A stretch of 64,000 nucleotides of DNA from Flavobacterium tructae (GTDB lineage Bacteria; Bacteroidota; Bacteroidia; Flavobacteriales; Flavobacteriaceae). A program made the translations under genes and the position numbers. The notes below the pieces were generated by a model. It was not told where the DNA came from and did not search any database. It worked only from the letters and a program-made list of their open reading frames with translations. Position 1 is the stretch's first letter. Every line of letters starts with the position of its first letter. The stretch spans positions 1 to 64,000 of the forward strand of contig NZ_MUHH01000004.1 in assembly GCF_002217475.1 (NCBI RefSeq), written 5' to 3'. Below, in pieces: positions 63,831 to 64,000 of the stretch.

Positions 63831-64000
63831 ATGAATAAAAAGCAAATGCGGTATGTCGTAAAGGCTCAGAGCATTAAAAAATCGGTACTAACGAAGGCAC
63901 TGCTTTTCGTGGCTCTATTTTTTATCGGATTAACCGTAAAAGCGGCTCGTTTTGATATCGGTAAAAGAGTAACTTTAAAAGTAGAAAATGAAAGTATAAA
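63831..64000 (+). CDS. SusC/RagA-like TonB-dependent receptor, 5' part only
   Basis: Reading frame from ATG 63831 runs open to the window edge (56 full codons): MNKKQMRYVVKAQSIKKSVL, a hydrophobic signal core LLFVALFFIGLTVKAA, and then FDIGKRVTLKVENESIK, which looks like the start of an STN (secretin/TonB short N-terminal) domain. Position after sigma and FecR genes agrees with a transducing SusC-like receptor. The rest, including any SusD partner, is outside the window. Confidence 0.8.
   Translation, partial: MNKKQMRYVVKAQSIKKSVLTKALLFVALFFIGLTVKAARFDIGKRVTLKVENESI

Overview
The window looks like chromosomal DNA of a Flavobacterium or close relative (Bacteroidota). It is AT-rich. It carries four complete TonB-dependent outer-membrane receptors plus the start of a fifth, an ECF sigma/FecR/TonB-receptor relay, a type IX secretion (T9SS) sorting domain on a SprB-repeat adhesin, and promoters of the Bacteroidota TAnnTTTG (-7) type. 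Intergenic regions are rich in short inverted repeats. I see no rRNA, tRNA, CRISPR array, transposase or integrated prophage.

Layout. 130-5000: a two-component pair (sensor kinase plus LuxR-type regulator), a PAS-domain kinase and a YegP-like protein. 5001-5940: non-coding, with an inverted pair of triple-palindrome repeats. 5941-15107: a catabolic cluster of TonB receptor, DUF5690 MFS carrier, FAD amine oxidase of the TIGR03364 type, phosphonatase-like HAD hydrolase of the TIGR03351 type, a lipoprotein phosphodiesterase/alkaline-phosphatase-superfamily enzyme with an embedded LamG domain, and a convergent XRE-cupin regulator. It is best read as scavenging of an organophosphonate or aminoalkyl phosphodiester. 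15441-16001: a TPR protein.

16214-31638: an iron-siderophore island. A PepSY membrane protein (candidate ferri-siderophore reductase) is divergent from a TonB siderophore receptor. Convergent to the receptor is a long minus-strand run: nitroreductase, PLP decarboxylase, NIS synthetase-acyltransferase fusion, N-hydroxylase, second NIS synthetase, MATE exporter, acyl carrier protein and AMP-forming ligase. Together these can make, export, re-import and reduce a hydroxamate siderophore, possibly acylated. The receptor and biosynthesis promoters share a 15-bp operator-like sequence, and the reductase promoter has a related palindrome, which suggests one iron regulator.

32334-38342: a heavy-metal RND efflux system in which permease and outer-membrane factor are one polypeptide, with a separate lipoprotein adaptor and a strong terminator. 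38487-44412: hybrid kinase, single-domain response regulator, YaiO-type TPR/beta-barrel protein, membrane-anchored HEAT protein and a processive family 2 glycosyltransferase, which look like a regulated synthase-dependent exopolysaccharide system. 44842-48057: an Oar-like TonB receptor. 48352-51527: a bestrophin-like channel with an OmpR/HK pair. 51946-52431: a RadC-like JAB protein. 52526-59523: a 2030-residue adhesin with 16 SprB-type repeats and a downstream outer-membrane barrel protein. 59611-61186: a SAM methyltransferase facing a tail-collar (Mdp-like) protein. 61944-64000: ECF sigma factor, FecR anti-sigma factor and the first part of a SusC-like receptor cut by the window edge.

Family assignments are by eye from motifs and order; no database search was run. 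Residue positions given with 'about' are estimates.
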